Positions 61,813 through 64,000 of a stretch of DNA of 64,000 nucleotides are shown here, in pieces. The notes under the pieces were generated by a model. The model did no database searches and was not told the origin of the DNA. It was given only the letters and a program-made list of their open reading frames with translations. The stretch covers positions 38,361 through 102,360 of the forward strand of contig CAZYQC010000004.1 in NCBI GenBank assembly GCA_964649815.1. The letters run 5' to 3'. This DNA is from G013214665 sp964649815 (lineage in GTDB: Bacteria; Pseudomonadota; Alphaproteobacteria; Rhodobacterales; Rhodobacteraceae). Position 1 is the first letter of the stretch. Every line of letters starts with the position of its first letter. The position numbers were made by a program, and so were the translations under genes.

Positions 61813-61867
61813 TTTCGCAAGTTTGCAATTTGCAGAAATTGATTAGCAAATAGTTTGCAAATTTGCC
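61813..61867. promoter_or_regulatory. Cluster of TTTGCAAA-like boxes in the MFS-pccB spacer
   Basis: TTTCGCAA (61813), TTTGCAAT (61822), TTTGCAG (61829), TTAGCAAA (61843), a perfect TTTGCAAA (61854-61861) and TTTGCC (61862). The TTAGCAAA-N3-TTTGCAAA pair is the best dimeric candidate. This is the pccB promoter region, 68 bases before its ATG. Confidence 0.78.
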
Positions 61868-61934
61868 GAACTGCGCTTTTGCGCCATAGGTCCCTTAGGC
61901 TATTGTCGATCAAATTGCATGAACGGGGATCCAG

Positions 61935-63467
61935 ATGAAAGACATCCTGTCCGAACTAGAAGACCGCCGCGCCGATGCGCGCTTGGGCGGTGGGCAAAAG
62001 CGTATCGACGCTCAACACGGTCGTGGCAAGCTGACGGCGCGCGAGCGTATCGACTTGCTGCTTGATGAAGGGTCCTTTGAAGAGTTCGACATGTTCGTCA
62101 CTCATCGCTGCACCGAATTCGGCATGGAAAACCAAAAGCCTGCGGGCGATGGGGTCGTCGTTGGCTGGGGCACCATCAATGGCCGTATGGTCTATGTGTT
62201 CAGTCAGGACTTTACCGTTTTGGGCGGCTCTGTGTCCGAGACGCATGCCAAGAAAATCTGCAAGATCATGGATATGGCGATGCAAAACGGCGCGCCTGTG
62301 ATTGGGATTAACGATTCAGGCGGTGCACGTATTCAGGAAGGTGTCGATAGCCTTGCAGGATATGGCGAAGTCTTTCAGCGTAACATCATGGCCTCTGGCG
62401 TCGTTCCGCAAATCAGCGTGATCATGGGCCCTTGTGCAGGTGGCGCGGTCTATTCGCCTGCGATGACCGACTTTATCTTTATGGTCAAAGACAGCTCTTA
62501 CATGTTTGTCACGGGCCCAGACGTGGTGAAGACCGTGACCAACGAACAGGTTACAGCCGAAGAGCTGGGCGGCGCCTCGACCCATACCAAAAAGTCTTCG
62601 GTCGCAGATGCGGCCTTTGAAAACGATGTAGAGGCTCTGGCCGAGGTGCGGCGGCTGGTCGATTTCTTGCCTGCGTCAAACCGCGAAAAGCCCCCGGTTC
62701 GTCCGTTCTTTGACGATCCAAACCGTGTGGAAACATCGCTTGATACATTGGTGCCGGAAAACCCGAACACGCCCTATGACATGAAGGAACTGATCCTCAA
62801 GATCGCCGATGAAGGGGACTTTTACGAAATCCAAGAGGATTTTGCGAAGAACATCATCACCGGCTTTATTCGCCTCGAAGGACAGACCGTCGGGGTCGTA
62901 GCGAACCAGCCGATGGTTCTTGCGGGCGTTCTGGCCATCGAAAGCGCGCGTAAGGCTGCCCGGTTTGTGCGCTTCTGCGACTGCTTTGAAATTCCGATCC
63001 TGTCTCTGGTTGATGTGCCGGGCTTCCTGCCGGGCACGACACAGGAATACAACGGCGTGATCAAACACGGCGCCAAGCTGCTCTTTGCCTACGGCGAGGC
63101 GACAGTGCCCAAAGTGACCGTCATTACCCGCAAAGCCTATGGCGGCGCCTATGTGGTGATGTCGTCCAAACATATGCAGGGTGACTTCAACTATGCTTGG
63201 CCAACCTCAGAGATCGCGGTGATGGGCGCGAAAGGCGCGACCGAGATCATTCACCGAGCCGACCTTGGCGATGCCGACAAGATCGCGGCCCATACCAAGG
63301 AATATGAGGACCGCTTTGCCAACCCGTTTGTAGCCGCAGAGCGCGGGTTCATCGACGAGGTGATCCAGCCACGCTCGACCCGCAAGCGGGTCGCACGGGC
63401 CTTTGCGTCGCTGCGCAACAAGCGCGCGCAAATGCCTTGGAAAAAGCACGACAACATTCCTTTGTGA
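61935..63467 (+). CDS. pccB: Propionyl-CoA carboxylase beta chain
   Basis: A 510-residue carboxyltransferase subunit that moves CO2 from biotin to propionyl-CoA, giving (S)-methylmalonyl-CoA. Family motifs: HGRGKLTARERIDLLLDEGSFEE (partly listed), GINDSGGARIQEGVDSLAGYGE, GPCAGGAVYSPAMTDFIFM and VDVPGFLPGTTQEYNGVIKHGAKLL. Full length. The alpha (biotin carboxylase) subunit is not in this window and is expected downstream. Controlled by PccR, judged by context. Confidence 0.95.
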   Translation: MKDILSELEDRRADARLGGGQKRIDAQHGRGKLTARERIDLLLDEGSFEEFDMFVTHRCTEFGMENQKPAGDGVVVGWGTINGRMVYVFSQDFTVLGGSVSETHAKKICKIMDMAMQNGAPVIGINDSGGARIQEGVDSLAGYGEVFQRNIMASGVVPQISVIMGPCAGGAVYSPAMTDFIFMVKDSSYMFVTGPDVVKTVTNEQVTAEELGGASTHTKKSSVADAAFENDVEALAEVRRLVDFLPASNREKPPVRPFFDDPNRVETSLDTLVPENPNTPYDMKELILKIADEGDFYEIQEDFAKNIITGFIRLEGQTVGVVANQPMVLAGVLAIESARKAARFVRFCDCFEIPILSLVDVPGFLPGTTQEYNGVIKHGAKLLFAYGEATVPKVTVITRKAYGGAYVVMSSKHMQGDFNYAWPTSEIAVMGAKGATEIIHRADLGDADKIAAHTKEYEDRFANPFVAAERGFIDEVIQPRSTRKRVARAFASLRNKRAQMPWKKHDNIPL

Positions 63468-63481
63468 GGACGGGTTCACCC

Positions 63482-63913
63482 ATGACCGCGCCCAAACTCA
63501 AGCTGCACCATATCAACGTCTGCACCCACGACACGGGCGGGTTGCGGGACTGGTATCAAGATGTCCTTGGTCTCGCGCATGAAACATCCGTCACCCAACA
63601 TCGGGTGATGGATGCGGATGCGCTTTACACAGGCGGCGTCGAGGTGGTGACGGATGACGATGTGCAGATTCATGTCGCCGAAACCGACCCCGAGCTGGCC
63701 TTTCGCGCGGGCCAACAGGTGAACCCTTTGCTAAGCGGGCATATTGCCTTTCGCACGGACGATATCGAAGCCTTCAAACGCCACCTGGAGGCGCAAGGCG
63801 TGCCGTATTCGGACTATGGCAAATCATTTTCCGGCGCATGGCATCAGCTGTTTTTCTATGACCCAACCGGACGGGTCATTGAGGTTCAGCAGACAGACGA
63901 CGAGGCGTTTTGA
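63482..63913 (+). CDS. VOC family protein
   Basis: A 143-residue two-module VOC protein starting MTAPKLKLHHINVCTHDTGG at ATG 63482, 14 bases after pccB. It carries the same HHIN, GHIAFRTDDIEAF and WHQLFFYDPTGRVIEVQQ pattern as the protein at 22380-22787. It does not resemble methylmalonyl-CoA epimerase closely enough to call it that, despite its position next to pccB. Confidence 0.82.
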   Translation: MTAPKLKLHHINVCTHDTGGLRDWYQDVLGLAHETSVTQHRVMDADALYTGGVEVVTDDDVQIHVAETDPELAFRAGQQVNPLLSGHIAFRTDDIEAFKRHLEAQGVPYSDYGKSFSGAWHQLFFYDPTGRVIEVQQTDDEAF

Positions 63914-63923
63914 CGAGGTCGGG

Positions 63924-64000
63924 ATGAGCGAGCCGTTGTTTCATATGATCTCAGGCGGGCCGCGCCCTGTGGCTCCGTTCTCGCACGCGGTTGAGGCCGA
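63924..64000 (+). CDS. RidA family protein, N-terminal part (truncated by window end)
   Basis: The first 25 residues of a protein starting MSEPLFHMISGGPRPVAPFSHAVEA. The PVAPFSHAVEAD pattern is that of RidA/YjgF enamine deaminases. The frame runs off the window. It lies 10 bases after the VOC gene. Confidence 0.65.
   Translation, partial: MSEPLFHMISGGPRPVAPFSHAVEA

Overview
The window looks like a chromosomal segment of a marine alphaproteobacterium of the Rhodobacteraceae (Roseobacter group). The grounds are the moderately high GC content, a Rhodobacter-type PccR/propionyl-CoA carboxylase locus, the choline-O-sulfate/betaine cluster common in roseobacters, DUF1127 and DUF2927 proteins, and a zinc-free L33. 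This is inferred from gene content; no database was searched. I saw no tRNA, rRNA operon, CRISPR array, insertion sequence, prophage or plasmid gene. The window is an unfinished assembly: three runs of exactly 100 N (5673-5772, 8125-8224, 12140-12239) are each flanked by the same 55 bases on both sides, so each gap plus one 55-base copy (155 bases) is best read as a scaffolding artefact. Two genes that look broken become intact when it is removed.

Layout. 1-8.4 kb: tail of an aldo/keto reductase, then a minus-strand peptide-uptake group (CocE/NonD-type hydrolase, Tat-exported binding protein, two permeases, double ATPase) ending in a clear terminator; an 87-bp tandem repeat carrying a 16-bp palindrome lies upstream of the hydrolase. 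8.4-12.3 kb: glycerate 2-kinase, dtd, nitroreductase, and a divergent aminotransferase. 12.4-18.9 kb: a compact minus-strand run of zinc-ribbon protein, two cytochrome b561-like proteins, SPFH/GYF protein, DUF2927 lipoprotein, TelA, XpaC and a tiny membrane peptide, which resembles a merged version of the Bacillus ydjG-ydjI and xpaC-yaaN membrane-stress loci; I consider it the least-described system here. 19-28 kb: rluB-type pseudouridine synthase, tadA, gatC-gatA, amidase, rnpB, rpmG. 28-38 kb: amidohydrolase/hisN, regulators, BI-1, YmdB, transporters.

39-45 kb: a candidate catabolic module (TTC38-like protein, flavoprotein dehydrogenase, bile acid:sodium symporter family transporter) divergent from an AraC regulator and a short-chain dehydrogenase. 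45-49 kb: second SLC13 permease, YebC, EamA exporter. 49.4-56.9 kb: choline-O-sulfate to glycine betaine pathway: betC, a glutathione transferase, betI, a short BCCT-like transporter, betB and betA, with a candidate BetI operator and a highly structured betB-betA spacer. 57-64 kb: S9 peptidase, PccR-type regulator, MFS exporter, pccB, a VOC protein and the start of a RidA-family gene. Repeated TTTGCAAA-like boxes lie upstream of both pccR and pccB.

The strongest directly visible regulatory signals are the TTTGCAAA boxes, two ATCAA-N5-TTGAT boxes between a LysR gene and a DUF1127 gene, a TTAAAT-N4-ATTTAA dyad in the betI-betT spacer, and intrinsic terminators near 560, 27,935, 33,735 and 47,765.
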